This document shows positions 41,504-49,414 of a stretch of 58,840 nucleotides of DNA, in pieces; within the stretch, counting starts at the first letter, position 1; each line of letters starts with the position of its first letter. A model generated the notes under the pieces. It ran no database searches, was not told where the DNA came from, and saw only the letters and a program-made list of their open reading frames with translations. The DNA lies in contig CAAFPW010000036.1 of assembly GCA_900764925.1 (NCBI GenBank), positions 1-58,840 on the forward strand, in the 5' to 3' direction. The stretch is from Fusobacteriaceae bacterium. GTDB taxonomy: Bacteria; Fusobacteriota; Fusobacteriia; Fusobacteriales; Fusobacteriaceae. Position numbers and translations under genes: made by a program.

Positions 41504-43231
41504 ATGAGTAAAATAGTTAAGGGTATTGAAGCATCACCAGGTGTAGCAATAGGAAAAATATTTTTATATCAAGAGACTGAATTAGTAATTGATGAGAAAA
41601 GAAAATGTGATTCAGATTGTGAAAAAGAGAGATTATTAAATGGTAGAGAAAAATCAAAAGAACAACTATTAAGAATCAGAGAAAAAACTGCACAAAAATT
41701 AGGGGAAGATAAGGCTGCTATATTTGATGGACACATAACTCTATTAGAAGATGAAGATCTATTTGATGAGGTTGTAGAAATTATTGATGATGAAGAGATC
41801 TGTGCTGAGGCAGCTCTTCAAAGAGGAATAGATGATTATTGTGAAATGCTTGCTAACTTAGAAGATGAGTATCTAAGAGAGAGAGCAGCAGACTTAAGAG
41901 ATATTGGTAAAAGATGGATATACAATGTAGCTGAAGTAGAGATATTAGATTTAGGTTCATTACCTCCTAATACAGTAATAGCAGCTAAAGACTTAACTCC
42001 ATCAGACACAGCTCAAATAGATTTACAAAACGTAGTGGCTTTTGTTACTGAAATCGGTGGAAAAACAGCTCACTCATCTATCATGGCTAGATCATTAGAG
42101 TTACCAGCAGTAGTAGGAACAGGAAACATATGTTCAGAAGTTAAGAGTGGAGATACTGTAATAGTAGATGCTCTTAAAGGAGATGTAATAATCAATCCTA
42201 CTGAGGAAGAGATTGCTAAATATGAAGAGAAGAGAGCAAAATTCTTTGAAGAGAAAGAACTTTTAAAACAATTAAAAGATCAAGAAGCTATATCTAAAGA
42301 TGGTGTAAAAGTAGGAGCTTGGGCTAATATTGGATCACCAAAAGATATAGAGGGAGTATTAAGAAACGGAGCTAAAGGAATAGGACTATACAGAACAGAA
42401 TTCCTATTCATGAATAATGACAGATTCCCAACAGAAGAGGAGCAATTTGAAGCTTATAAAATAGTTGCTGAGAAAATGGAAGGAAAACCTGTAACTATAA
42501 GAACTATGGATATCGGAGGAGACAAGTCACTTCCATACATGCAATTACCAAAAGAGGAAAACCCATTCCTTGGATGGAGAGCTATAAGAGTTTGTCTAGA
42601 CAGACCAGAAATCTTAAAAACTCAATTTAGAGCATTACTTAGAGCTTCAGCTTTTGGATATATCAAAATCATGTTACCTATGATTATGGATATCACAGAG
42701 ATCAGAAGAGCTAGAGCAATATTAGAAGAGTGTAAAGCTGAATTAAGAGCAGAAGGAGCTAAATTTGATGAGAATATAGCTCTTGGAATAATGGTTGAAA
42801 CTCCAGCTGTTGCATTTAGAGCTAGAAGCTTTGCTGAAGAGGTAGATTTCTTCTCAATAGGAACAAATGACTTAACTCAATATACACTAGCTGTTGATAG
42901 AGGAAATGAAAATATCTCTCACCTATACAACACATACAACCCAACAGTTTTAGAAGCTATAAGAATGGCTATCAAAGGAGCTCACGAAGCTGGAATAACT
43001 ATCTCTATGTGTGGAGAGTTTGCTGGAGATGAAAACGCTACTGCTATCCTATTTGGAATGGGATTAGATGCTTTCTCAATGTCAGCTATCTCTGTACCTA
43101 GAATCAAGAAAAATATCATGTCTTTAGATAAAGCTAAGTGTGAGGCTTTAGTTGAAGAGGTAATGGCTCAAAAAACTCCTGATGAAGTTTTAGCAATAGT
43201 TAAAAAATTCAACAAAGAGAACATGAGATAA
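41504..43231 (+). CDS. ptsI: Phosphoenolpyruvate-protein phosphotransferase (PTS Enzyme I)
   Basis: Enzyme I takes phosphate from PEP to HPr. The 575-residue protein has the normal length. The start KGIEASPGVAIG, the phosphorylated His in GGKTAHSSIMARS, the PEP-binding block GLYRTEFLFMN, the catalytic region DFFSIGTNDLTQYTLAVDR and the catalytic Cys in ISMCGEFAGD are all present. It follows ptsH after a terminator and ends with its own. Confidence 0.97.
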   Translation: MSKIVKGIEASPGVAIGKIFLYQETELVIDEKRKCDSDCEKERLLNGREKSKEQLLRIREKTAQKLGEDKAAIFDGHITLLEDEDLFDEVVEIIDDEEICAEAALQRGIDDYCEMLANLEDEYLRERAADLRDIGKRWIYNVAEVEILDLGSLPPNTVIAAKDLTPSDTAQIDLQNVVAFVTEIGGKTAHSSIMARSLELPAVVGTGNICSEVKSGDTVIVDALKGDVIINPTEEEIAKYEEKRAKFFEEKELLKQLKDQEAISKDGVKVGAWANIGSPKDIEGVLRNGAKGIGLYRTEFLFMNNDRFPTEEEQFEAYKIVAEKMEGKPVTIRTMDIGGDKSLPYMQLPKEENPFLGWRAIRVCLDRPEILKTQFRALLRASAFGYIKIMLPMIMDITEIRRARAILEECKAELRAEGAKFDENIALGIMVETPAVAFRARSFAEEVDFFSIGTNDLTQYTLAVDRGNENISHLYNTYNPTVLEAIRMAIKGAHEAGITISMCGEFAGDENATAILFGMGLDAFSMSAISVPRIKKNIMSLDKAKCEALVEEVMAQKTPDEVLAIVKKFNKENMR

Positions 43232-43263
43232 TTTTTAAAAAGATAATATTATGATTTTGGAGA

Positions 43264-43302
43264 GAACTTTTACTTTATAAAGTGGAAGTTCTTTCTTTTT
43301 TT
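43264..43302 (+). terminator. Terminator after ptsI
   Basis: GAACTTTTACTTT pairs with AAGTGGAAGTTC (G-U pairs allowed) and is followed by TTTCTTTTTTT. Confidence 0.8.
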
Positions 43303-43412
43303 GTAATACATAAAGAGTAATAAGTAAAGAGATTATTTTACTTTTTTCTTTTAATTTAGTTAAAAATATAGTATAATATGGCTAAAATAAGATAACTAGG
43401 AGGTGGGAGAAG

Positions 43413-43862
43413 TTGACATTTGGTGAAACTTTGAAAGAGGTTAGACAAAAACAAGGAGACAGTTTAAGGGGATTGAGTTCAAAGATAGATGTGGTGTTTA
43501 CCTACATAGATAAGATTGAGAAGGGACAGAGAAGTGTAAATGCTGAAATTTTGGAAAAGTTGATAAGAGAGTATCCTACCTACAAAAAAATATTGATAGA
43601 TGCTTATGTGAAAGATATTTTACCTGACTTTGTTTTTGAGGAAGTCTTAGGAAAAAGTGAAGTTGTGACACAGGCTATTAAAAATTTAGATGCTGAATCT
43701 GTCTTTGAGATGTTTTTTAAAAGATTGAGTGTAGAAGAGAGAAGAGAGCTGTTGACAAATATCTTGGATAAATTTGAAATAAGAAGTTATAGACAGGGAA
43801 CAATTGAAGAGGATAAAGAAGAGATAGAGTTTATTAGACAGAAGATAAGGGAGTTAAAATAA
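43413..43862 (+). CDS. XRE-family helix-turn-helix regulator
   Basis: This is a 149-residue DNA-binding protein with a TTG start 8 bases after AGGAGGTGGG. The N-terminal 65 residues form the HTH (FGETLKEVRQKQGDSLRGLS, then YIDKIEKGQRSVNAEILEKL). The C-terminal part is helical and charged (S-V-E-E-R-R-E-L-L-T-N-I-L) and has no peptidase or ligand motif. A TATAAT at 43372-43377 may be its -10 box. Its neighbour is the phage-like replication initiator, so it may be the repressor of that element. Confidence 0.85.
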   Translation: MTFGETLKEVRQKQGDSLRGLSSKIDVVFTYIDKIEKGQRSVNAEILEKLIREYPTYKKILIDAYVKDILPDFVFEEVLGKSEVVTQAIKNLDAESVFEMFFKRLSVEERRELLTNILDKFEIRSYRQGTIEEDKEEIEFIRQKIRELK

Positions 43863-43883
43863 AAATACTATATGAATTTTAGG

Positions 43884-43928
43884 ATTCAAGAATGATGAGA
43901 GAGATAGTCGTTCTTGAATTTTTTTATA
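43884..43928 (+). terminator. Terminator made of the dispersed-repeat ends
   Basis: ATTCAAGAATGA and TCGTTCTTGAAT, the terminal sequences of the 153-bp repeat, form a hairpin with almost no interior, followed by seven T. It ends the XRE gene transcript. Confidence 0.8.
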
Positions 43929-43939
43929 AAAATTTATCC

Positions 43940-43968
43940 TTGACATGTTATACAAAACGAGTTACAAT
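43940..43968 (+). promoter_or_regulatory. Sigma70-type promoter of the replication gene
   Basis: TTGACA (43940-43945), 17 bases, TACAAT (43963-43968). GTTATACAAAAC and GTTACAATAAGTTAAG around the -10 box, with GTAACAC further on, could be repeated operator half-sites. Confidence 0.65.
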
Positions 43969-44061
43969 AAGTTAAGAAAATTTTTTAAAATATATGTAAC
44001 ACAAAAAGAATAACTAAAAATCAAGCTATTATTTTATCGTTCTAAGAGAGGAGGAGAAGAA

Positions 44062-45033
44062 ATGGAAAAACCTAGTTACTATGGAATATTACCAGCAAAT
44101 GTGAGATATGATAAAAGATTGAAACCTATGGAAAAGATATTGTATTCAGAGATTACAGCCCTAGCAAATGTATATGGTTATTGTTATGCTGGGAACTCAT
44201 ACTTTGGAGAGTTGTATGAAGTTCATAAAAATACAGTAGGTGTTTGGATAAATAATCTTATTAAATTTGGATATTTAAAGGTAGAGTTAATCTATAAAGA
44301 GGATTCAAAGGAAGTATTAGAGAGAAGATTGTATATAGTGGATTTAAAAAGTGTTTCTCAAGACCCTATCAATGAAAATATTGATACCCCTCCCCATAAA
44401 AATGTTGATACCCCCTCAACGAAAACATTGACACCCTATCAACAAAAAAATGGGTACCCTATCAATGAAATCATTGAGGATAATACTACTAGAACTAATA
44501 CTACAAGTAAGAATACTACAAGAGATAATACTACTACTAAGTTAGATAAAGTAAATAAGATAGAGCAAGAGGAAGTTAGTGAAAAGAGTAGTAGTAGTTT
44601 TGTTTTTGAAAATTCTTTAGAAAACTTTGAAAGAGATAGAGAGCTAAACGAGATAATATTAGCTCTATTTGAGTTTGGAGTAAGTGATAAGACGATAGAG
44701 AATGTTGTAAACCTCAATGTTACAGCTCAGAAAGTTAATCTAGTATTGAAATCTGCCAAGGAAAAAGGTTGGGGAGAGGAAGTAATATATAAGGCTCTTA
44801 GAGATAATTGGGTAATAGAGGAGAAAAGAGAGAATATACATGCTGAGGAGTTGGAAGATAAAAAGAAGTGGCTAGAATATTTTGCTGGATTGAATAAGGT
44901 AACTCATGGAGAGGTTTTGGAGATTATAAAGACTATACCTCTGGAAATATTGGAGAAAAATAGAAAAAAATTGACTAGGCTAGGGAGTATTTTTGAGTTT
45001 AAACAGGAGTTACGGAGATTGATAAGACAATGA
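44062..45033 (+). CDS. Phage/plasmid-type replication initiator with internal iteron-like repeats
   Basis: This is a 323-residue protein. The N-terminal 95 residues are a winged-helix domain of the replication-initiator kind (PANVRYDKRLKPMEKILYSE, then NSYFGELYEVHKNTVGVWINNL). A variable linker rich in Asn, Thr and Pro (about 100-165) follows. The C-terminal part is helical (about 195-323) and could contact helicase or loader proteins. The linker DNA carries five 23-24 bp repeats. Similar designs are known in phage replication genes where the origin lies in the initiator gene. No other phage gene except the XRE regulator is seen, so it is probably a remnant or a domesticated gene. Confidence 0.78.
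   Translation: MEKPSYYGILPANVRYDKRLKPMEKILYSEITALANVYGYCYAGNSYFGELYEVHKNTVGVWINNLIKFGYLKVELIYKEDSKEVLERRLYIVDLKSVSQDPINENIDTPPHKNVDTPSTKTLTPYQQKNGYPINEIIEDNTTRTNTTSKNTTRDNTTTKLDKVNKIEQEEVSEKSSSSFVFENSLENFERDRELNEIILALFEFGVSDKTIENVVNLNVTAQKVNLVLKSAKEKGWGEEVIYKALRDNWVIEEKRENIHAEELEDKKKWLEYFAGLNKVTHGEVLEIIKTIPLEILEKNRKKLTRLGSIFEFKQELRRLIRQ
44363..44478 (+). repeat. Five 23-24 bp iteron-like direct repeats (possible origin) inside the replication gene
   Basis: Units start at 44363, 44386, 44410, 44433 and 44456 and follow ACCCYWTCAAYGAAAAYRTTGAY loosely. Most steps are 23 bases, not a multiple of three, and the units are read in all three frames. The DNA is conserved while the encoded residues are not, which points to a DNA-level role such as initiator binding. 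Confidence 0.75.
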
Positions 45034-45165
45034 TTTTACAAGTGTAAAAAAGTTTATGGTTGTAAAGTAAATAAAAAAACCCCATAGGGACCACCACCAA
45101 ACTATTATGAGTAGGACTATAAAAGTTCCTCCCTCAATAGAGTTAATGTTGATAACTAAGTACAT
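45010..45165 (-). CDS. Putative 51-residue Trp-rich membrane peptide (toxin-like)
   Basis: ATG 45165 follows AAGGAGG at 7 bases. The peptide opens with a short polar part (MYLVININSIEGG), then a membrane helix F-I-V-L-L-I-I-V-W-W-W-S-L-W-G-F-F-I-Y-F, and a short tail. The 3' end overlaps the end of the replication gene on the other strand. Around codons 26-35 the mRNA can form GGUCCC/GGGGUU followed by UUUUUAUUU, so transcripts may end inside the ORF. Size, single helix and a masked ribosome site are typical of type I toxins, but no family is recognised. Confidence 0.6.
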   Translation of the reverse strand: MYLVININSIEGGTFIVLLIIVWWWSLWGFFIYFTTINFFTLVKSLSYQSP

Positions 45166-45176
45166 AATAGTACCTC

Positions 45177-45291
45177 CTTAGAATGTTAGTTAGTAATATG
45201 CCTATAAGAAAAGCTACTAACTTATAGACATAAAATAAGCTTCCACCGAAGTGAAAGCCTATTTTATAGCTTTTTTTACTAACATTCTAAG
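45177..45291 (-). ncRNA. Highly structured RNA leader (P1 stem, UUCG hairpin, second hairpin, possible pseudoknot)
   Basis: On the minus strand CTTAGAATGTTAGT (45291-45278) pairs perfectly with ACTAACATTCTAAG (45190-45177), and the 3' arm runs into the AAGGAGG ribosome site. Inside, 45267-45230 forms a 17-bp helix capped by a C(UUCG)G tetraloop. 45227-45202 forms CTATAAG/CTTATAG with a 12-base loop. The loop sequence UAGCUUUU (45216-45209) is complementary to AAAAGCUA (45274-45267) in the junction. On the plus strand the same palindrome plus TTTTTTT could terminate the replication gene, an alternative reading. Confidence 0.65.
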
Positions 45292-45313
45292 TCCCATACG
45301 GGTTGATAATTAA

Positions 45314-45342
45314 ATTATAGCAAACTTTTAACAAAAAGTCAA
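45314..45342 (-). promoter_or_regulatory. Strong consensus promoter of the structured RNA and Trp-rich peptide
   Basis: On the minus strand TTGACT (45342-45337), exactly 17 bases, TATAAT (45319-45314). Predicted start is near 45307, 16 bases before P1. Confidence 0.8.
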
Positions 45343-45645
45343 AAGGGGATGAGAGGGTGTAAAATTTTTAACACCCTAATAAATCAAGGGCTAGTAAGAA
45401 TGAGAAGATAATCTCTAAGAAAATAGAAGAGTTTTTATACCAAGTGTTGTTTTAGTTATAGAGTAATTCTCTTATTAAAAGAAAGACGTACCTTTTTTAT
45501 TAAAAATACAATATTTAAGGTAAATATTTAATATAGTAAAATTATTTGATAATAAATTATTCCCTATGAAAATTGATTTGTCAATAGATAAAAAAAGAAA
45601 AAAGTAGACATTTCTTTTAAAAGATGAATTAAAGGGGGAATAAAA
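45343..45645. other. Non-coding stretch before the autotransporter gene
   Basis: It holds a small hairpin (AGGGTGT/ACACCCT at 45354-45377) and AT-rich sequence. No gene is seen. The autotransporter ribosome site (AAGGGGGAATAAA) is at its right end. No promoter stands out. Confidence 0.55.
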
Positions 45646-48600
45646 ATGAAAGAGTTTGAAGAGAGATTATTGAAGAGATGGTTGAAGAGAAAAGTTAAGA
45701 TAACTATAGCAACTATAGTGGCTTTTTTAATTGGTAGTTCTTTGAGTTTAGCAGAAACTTTATATATTAGAGATGGGGCAAATGGAATAGAGTTTAGTGT
45801 AGATGATCAAAATTGGGGAGAAAATCCATATTCTGAAAATAGTTTTGAGAATGGTATTTATACTAATAATAGAAAAATAGAGAGTGATTATATAGGGATA
45901 TATAATAAAGGCTCTAATATCTCTTTAATTAATGAAAATGAAATTATTGTAGATGGAGAAAATGTATGGGGGATATACAATAATGGAACTATAGAAGTTT
46001 TAAAAAATAATAGTTTACTAAAGGTAAATGGAGAAAATCAAACTATAGGAATACAGAATAAATCCTCAACTCTTTCAATAATTAATGAAAATAAAATTAT
46101 TGTAGATGGAGAAAATGTATGGGGAATATATAATAATGGGGCTGTAGAAGTTTTAAAAAATAATGGTTTACTAGAAATAAGTGGAGAGAATCAAGTTATA
46201 GGAATACATAATATTAATAGTATAGGAGAAATTGAAAATAAAGGACAATTATATATAAAAAGTACTGCTAGATTAATAAAAGGAATCTATAATGATGAAA
46301 AAAAAATAAATAGTATAAAAAATATAGGAAGTTTAGTACTAAAGGGTAGTAGTTTAGTAGATGGAATATATAATGGAATAGGAACAATTCAAAATATAGA
46401 AAATATAGGAAGTTTATATGTAGATGGAGAAAGTAAAGCACATGGAATATATGATTATATTCCAAGAGAAGAAAATAAAATTACAATAATAGATATAAAA
46501 AATAAAGGGCAGATATTTGTTAGAGCTAAAGAACGGACAGTAGGAATATATAATTCAATTAGTACATTAGGGAATATAGAAAATATAGGGGAAATATATG
46601 CAAAAGAAAATGAAAATCTTCCAAATAAACCATCTGATACCAAAACAACAAATGGAATATATAATTCTAGAGGAAAAATAGGAAGTATAGTAAATAGAGG
46701 TATAGTAAAATCAGTAAGCTCATCAACACCATATTTTTATTCTTATGGAATAAATAATCATAATGAAAATGACTCACAAATTTCACCAACAATAGATAAT
46801 ATAAAAAATGAGGGAATAATACAAGCAACACATTTTTCAAGTGAAGGTTATGGAGTGTTTAATTATAATGGAATTATTAAAAATTTATTGAATTATGGGG
46901 TGATAGGAGGAAGTACAGTAGCTATAAAAAATGAAGGAACTACTACAAATCAAGAAAATTATGGTTTACTAGTAAATGGAGCTGGAACAAATAATGTAAC
47001 AGTTAATGTAGGAGCTGGTGGTGAGATAAATAACAAATTTATAATAAATACAATAGATAAAAATAATGATTATGAAAAATTAGAAAATGAACAAGCTATT
47101 AATATTGAAAAAATCAATTCTAAGTTAAATGGAAAGACTAACTATAAAATTTCTGATAATAGTTTTAAAAATCTAATTCTTAATGGGTATGGAACAACCT
47201 TAACATTAGGTGGAGATTTATCACTAGATAATAGTATTATTAATGGAGGATTAGACGAAGTAAGTGCTACTATTAAAGGAGAAAGTGGAGCTGATAATCT
47301 TGCTCTTGTAAATAATACAATAATCAATGGAAATATTGATTTAGGAGCTGGAGCTGATAAACTTTCAATAGATAATACAGTTCAACTTAATGGAGATTTA
47401 TTAGGTGGAGCTGGAGATGACAGTTTAACATTTAATCCTAAGGGAATATCTACATTCGGTAGTGAAGATGACAATAATATAAATATTTTCAATAGAGTAG
47501 ATGGATTTGAAAATATCAATGTAGCAACTGATGTAACTCTATTTGAAAGTGCAGAGGTAGTAGGAGCTGGAAGTATTGTTATACAAAAAGATGGTAACTT
47601 AGTATTAAGAATAGATAGTACAAATAGTAATAATCATGCTCTTTCTGAAAATGCAGGAACTATTTCATCAAATGGTGGAAAACTTTTATTAGCTCTTAAT
47701 GGAGTAGGAGAGGGAGAAACTATTAGCTTTGGAGATACTTCATTAGACGAAACTATGAAAGGAAATGAAAATGGATTTAAAGAAGTAACTATTGACACAA
47801 CTTCACTTCTTCATAATATAAAGAAAATAGATAATAAAACTGTAAAAGTAACTACAGAAGAGAATATTCCTTATGTTAATACTGTAAATTATAATGAATT
47901 AAATAGAATGTATCAAAGTCTTCGTTCAATAGATGGAGTAGGAGAATTTAATGTTACAGATGATAAAGCTTTAGTACAATTTACTAATTACCTACATGAC
48001 ATCTATGCAAATAACCCTTACTCTTTCTCATCAACACTATCAAGAAAATCAGTTAATATGTTTAGTGATATTGTAATGGATAAAGATTTACACCCAGAAG
48101 TCAATAAATGGGCTATCTATGGTGGACTTACTCATATAGATGGTGGAACAAAGGACACTTACTATGGTAAAGGATACTATACTTATGACATAGGAAGTAA
48201 GGACATTGATGTAGATAGCAAAATCACAGGAATGTATGCACAGGGAGAGTATGGAGTAAATGAAACTCTAAATCTTGGAGTAATCTTTGGTGGAAATCAA
48301 TCAGAAAGTGAGATAAATGGAAACTCTAAGGTAGAGGGAGACTCATTCTACTTAGGAGCTTATGCTAAGAAATATCTAGGAAACTTAAGATTATTAGCAG
48401 GAGTTGGTTACCAATATGGAGATTACAAAGCTGACAGAGTGGCAGTAGGTTATAGTGGAATTACTACTACTAGAACATTTGATTCTAACTACAATGACAA
48501 TACATTTAATATCTATGCTCAAGCTAAATACTCTAATAAGTTAGCTGAAAATCTATACTTAGAGCCAAGTGTAGCACTAGATTATACTTATATAAATCAA

Positions 48601-49002
48601 GATGGAGCTAGTGAAGATGGAGTCTTAGCAATAGAAACAGATGATAAAGATTTCAACTACACAACAGCAAAATTTGGTGTAGATTTGAGAAAAGATATAC
48701 CTACAACAAGTGCAACTCATTCATTGGTGGCTGGAGCTTACTACAATAGAATGTTAGATGGGTATGAAGAGGAAAATATCACAGGAAGATTTGTAGGTGG
48801 AAGTGATTTTGATATTCTAGTTTCTCCAAGTAACAAGCATGAACTAGGATTAAGAGCAAAATATGAAGTAGAACTAAATAATGGAGTAACTTTTGATGTA
48901 AAAGGAAGCTACACATTTGCAAGAGAGAGTTATAGTGGAGAGAATAAAAATGAGCATAAAGGAGAATGGATAGTAGGAGTTGGAATAGGATATAAATTCT
49001 AA
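45646..49002 (+). CDS. Type Va autotransporter (surface adhesin-like)
   Basis: This is a 1118-residue outer-membrane autotransporter. An extended signal peptide (about 1-37, basic start K-R-W-L-K-R-K then I-A-T-I-V-A-F-L-I-G-S-S-L-S-L-A) leads to a passenger of about 780 residues. The passenger has beta-helix-like repeats such as GIYN-x-GT-I and N-I-G-S-L with a Gly/Asn/Ile-rich composition. The barrel domain starts near 820 (WAIYGGLTHIDGG) and ends G-V-G-I-G-Y-K-F. Passenger function (adhesion, aggregation) is inference. Codon use in the passenger is even more AT-rich than in the barrel, as is common for variable passengers. Confidence 0.93.
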   Translation: MKEFEERLLKRWLKRKVKITIATIVAFLIGSSLSLAETLYIRDGANGIEFSVDDQNWGENPYSENSFENGIYTNNRKIESDYIGIYNKGSNISLINENEIIVDGENVWGIYNNGTIEVLKNNSLLKVNGENQTIGIQNKSSTLSIINENKIIVDGENVWGIYNNGAVEVLKNNGLLEISGENQVIGIHNINSIGEIENKGQLYIKSTARLIKGIYNDEKKINSIKNIGSLVLKGSSLVDGIYNGIGTIQNIENIGSLYVDGESKAHGIYDYIPREENKITIIDIKNKGQIFVRAKERTVGIYNSISTLGNIENIGEIYAKENENLPNKPSDTKTTNGIYNSRGKIGSIVNRGIVKSVSSSTPYFYSYGINNHNENDSQISPTIDNIKNEGIIQATHFSSEGYGVFNYNGIIKNLLNYGVIGGSTVAIKNEGTTTNQENYGLLVNGAGTNNVTVNVGAGGEINNKFIINTIDKNNDYEKLENEQAINIEKINSKLNGKTNYKISDNSFKNLILNGYGTTLTLGGDLSLDNSIINGGLDEVSATIKGESGADNLALVNNTIINGNIDLGAGADKLSIDNTVQLNGDLLGGAGDDSLTFNPKGISTFGSEDDNNINIFNRVDGFENINVATDVTLFESAEVVGAGSIVIQKDGNLVLRIDSTNSNNHALSENAGTISSNGGKLLLALNGVGEGETISFGDTSLDETMKGNENGFKEVTIDTTSLLHNIKKIDNKTVKVTTEENIPYVNTVNYNELNRMYQSLRSIDGVGEFNVTDDKALVQFTNYLHDIYANNPYSFSSTLSRKSVNMFSDIVMDKDLHPEVNKWAIYGGLTHIDGGTKDTYYGKGYYTYDIGSKDIDVDSKITGMYAQGEYGVNETLNLGVIFGGNQSESEINGNSKVEGDSFYLGAYAKKYLGNLRLLAGVGYQYGDYKADRVAVGYSGITTTRTFDSNYNDNTFNIYAQAKYSNKLAENLYLEPSVALDYTYINQDGASEDGVLAIETDDKDFNYTTAKFGVDLRKDIPTTSATHSLVAGAYYNRMLDGYEEENITGRFVGGSDFDILVSPSNKHELGLRAKYEVELNNGVTFDVKGSYTFARESYSGENKNEHKGEWIVGVGIGYKF
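45928..46190 (+). repeat. 153-bp tandem repeat in the autotransporter passenger
   Basis: ATTAATGAAAAT at 45928 recurs at 46081, and the following 90 bases are almost identical. It encodes a 51-residue unit (I-V-D-G-E-N-V-W-G-I-Y-N-N-G). The copy number could vary between strains. Confidence 0.8.
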
Positions 49003-49012
49003 AAAGGGCAGG

Positions 49013-49045
49013 GACTCAAGAGAAATCTTGAGTCTTTGCTTTATT
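49013..49045 (+). terminator. Terminator after the autotransporter
   Basis: GACTCAAGA pairs with TCTTGAGTC around GAAA, followed by TTTGCTTTATT. Confidence 0.8.
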
Positions 49046-49125
49046 ATAAAGACTACTCTTTCAATGGTTGTTAGCTTGAAGAGAACAGTAAGGATATTAT
49101 ACTCTACTTTTCAAGTAAAAAATAC

Positions 49126-49154
49126 TTGAAAATTTATATCTTTTATGTCATAAT
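49126..49154 (+). promoter_or_regulatory. Candidate promoter of nrdHAB
   Basis: TTGAAA (49126-49131), 17 bases, CATAAT (49149-49154). No NrdR-box pair is obvious. Confidence 0.4.
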
Positions 49155-49210
49155 ACTATATGTAGTAATAAAGAAAATAAAAAACAATATATATTGTATT
49201 GGGAGGAAAT

Positions 49211-49414
49211 ATGTTAAAAGTTTATGGAAAAACAAATTGTAGTAAGTGTCAAACATTAAAAAATATATTAGATGAGAAAAAAGTAGATTATGAATATATT
49301 GAAGATTTAAAAACTTTGATGATGGTAGCTAGCAAAGCTAGAATAATGTCAGCTCCTGTTGTAGAAAAAGATGGAAAGTGCTATACTATGGAACAATTTT
49401 TAGAGGTTCTATAA
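49211..49414 (+). CDS. nrdH: NrdH-like glutaredoxin/redoxin
   Basis: This is a 67-residue redoxin from ATG 49211 (GGGAGG site). The active site is NCSKCQTLK (Cys11 and Cys14), the cis-proline segment is MSAPVVE and the Gly-Asp end follows. It should reduce the ribonucleotide reductase encoded next, with which it overlaps (TAATG). The family of NrdH or short glutaredoxin fits best by length and operon. Confidence 0.9.
   Translation: MLKVYGKTNCSKCQTLKNILDEKKVDYEYIEDLKTLMMVASKARIMSAPVVEKDGKCYTMEQFLEVL

Noticed and set aside
44363..44478. CRISPR array
   Set aside because: The units are contiguous 23-24 bp repeats without unique spacers and lie inside an ORF, so they are iteron-like repeats, not repeats with spacers.
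45354..45377. Small hairpin AGGGTGT/ACACCCT as a terminator
   Set aside because: It lacks a T run on either strand and no gene ends just before it.
46268..46643. Leftward ORFs over the autotransporter passenger
   Set aside because: They arise from the antisense of repeated Ile/Asn codons and have no ribosome sites.
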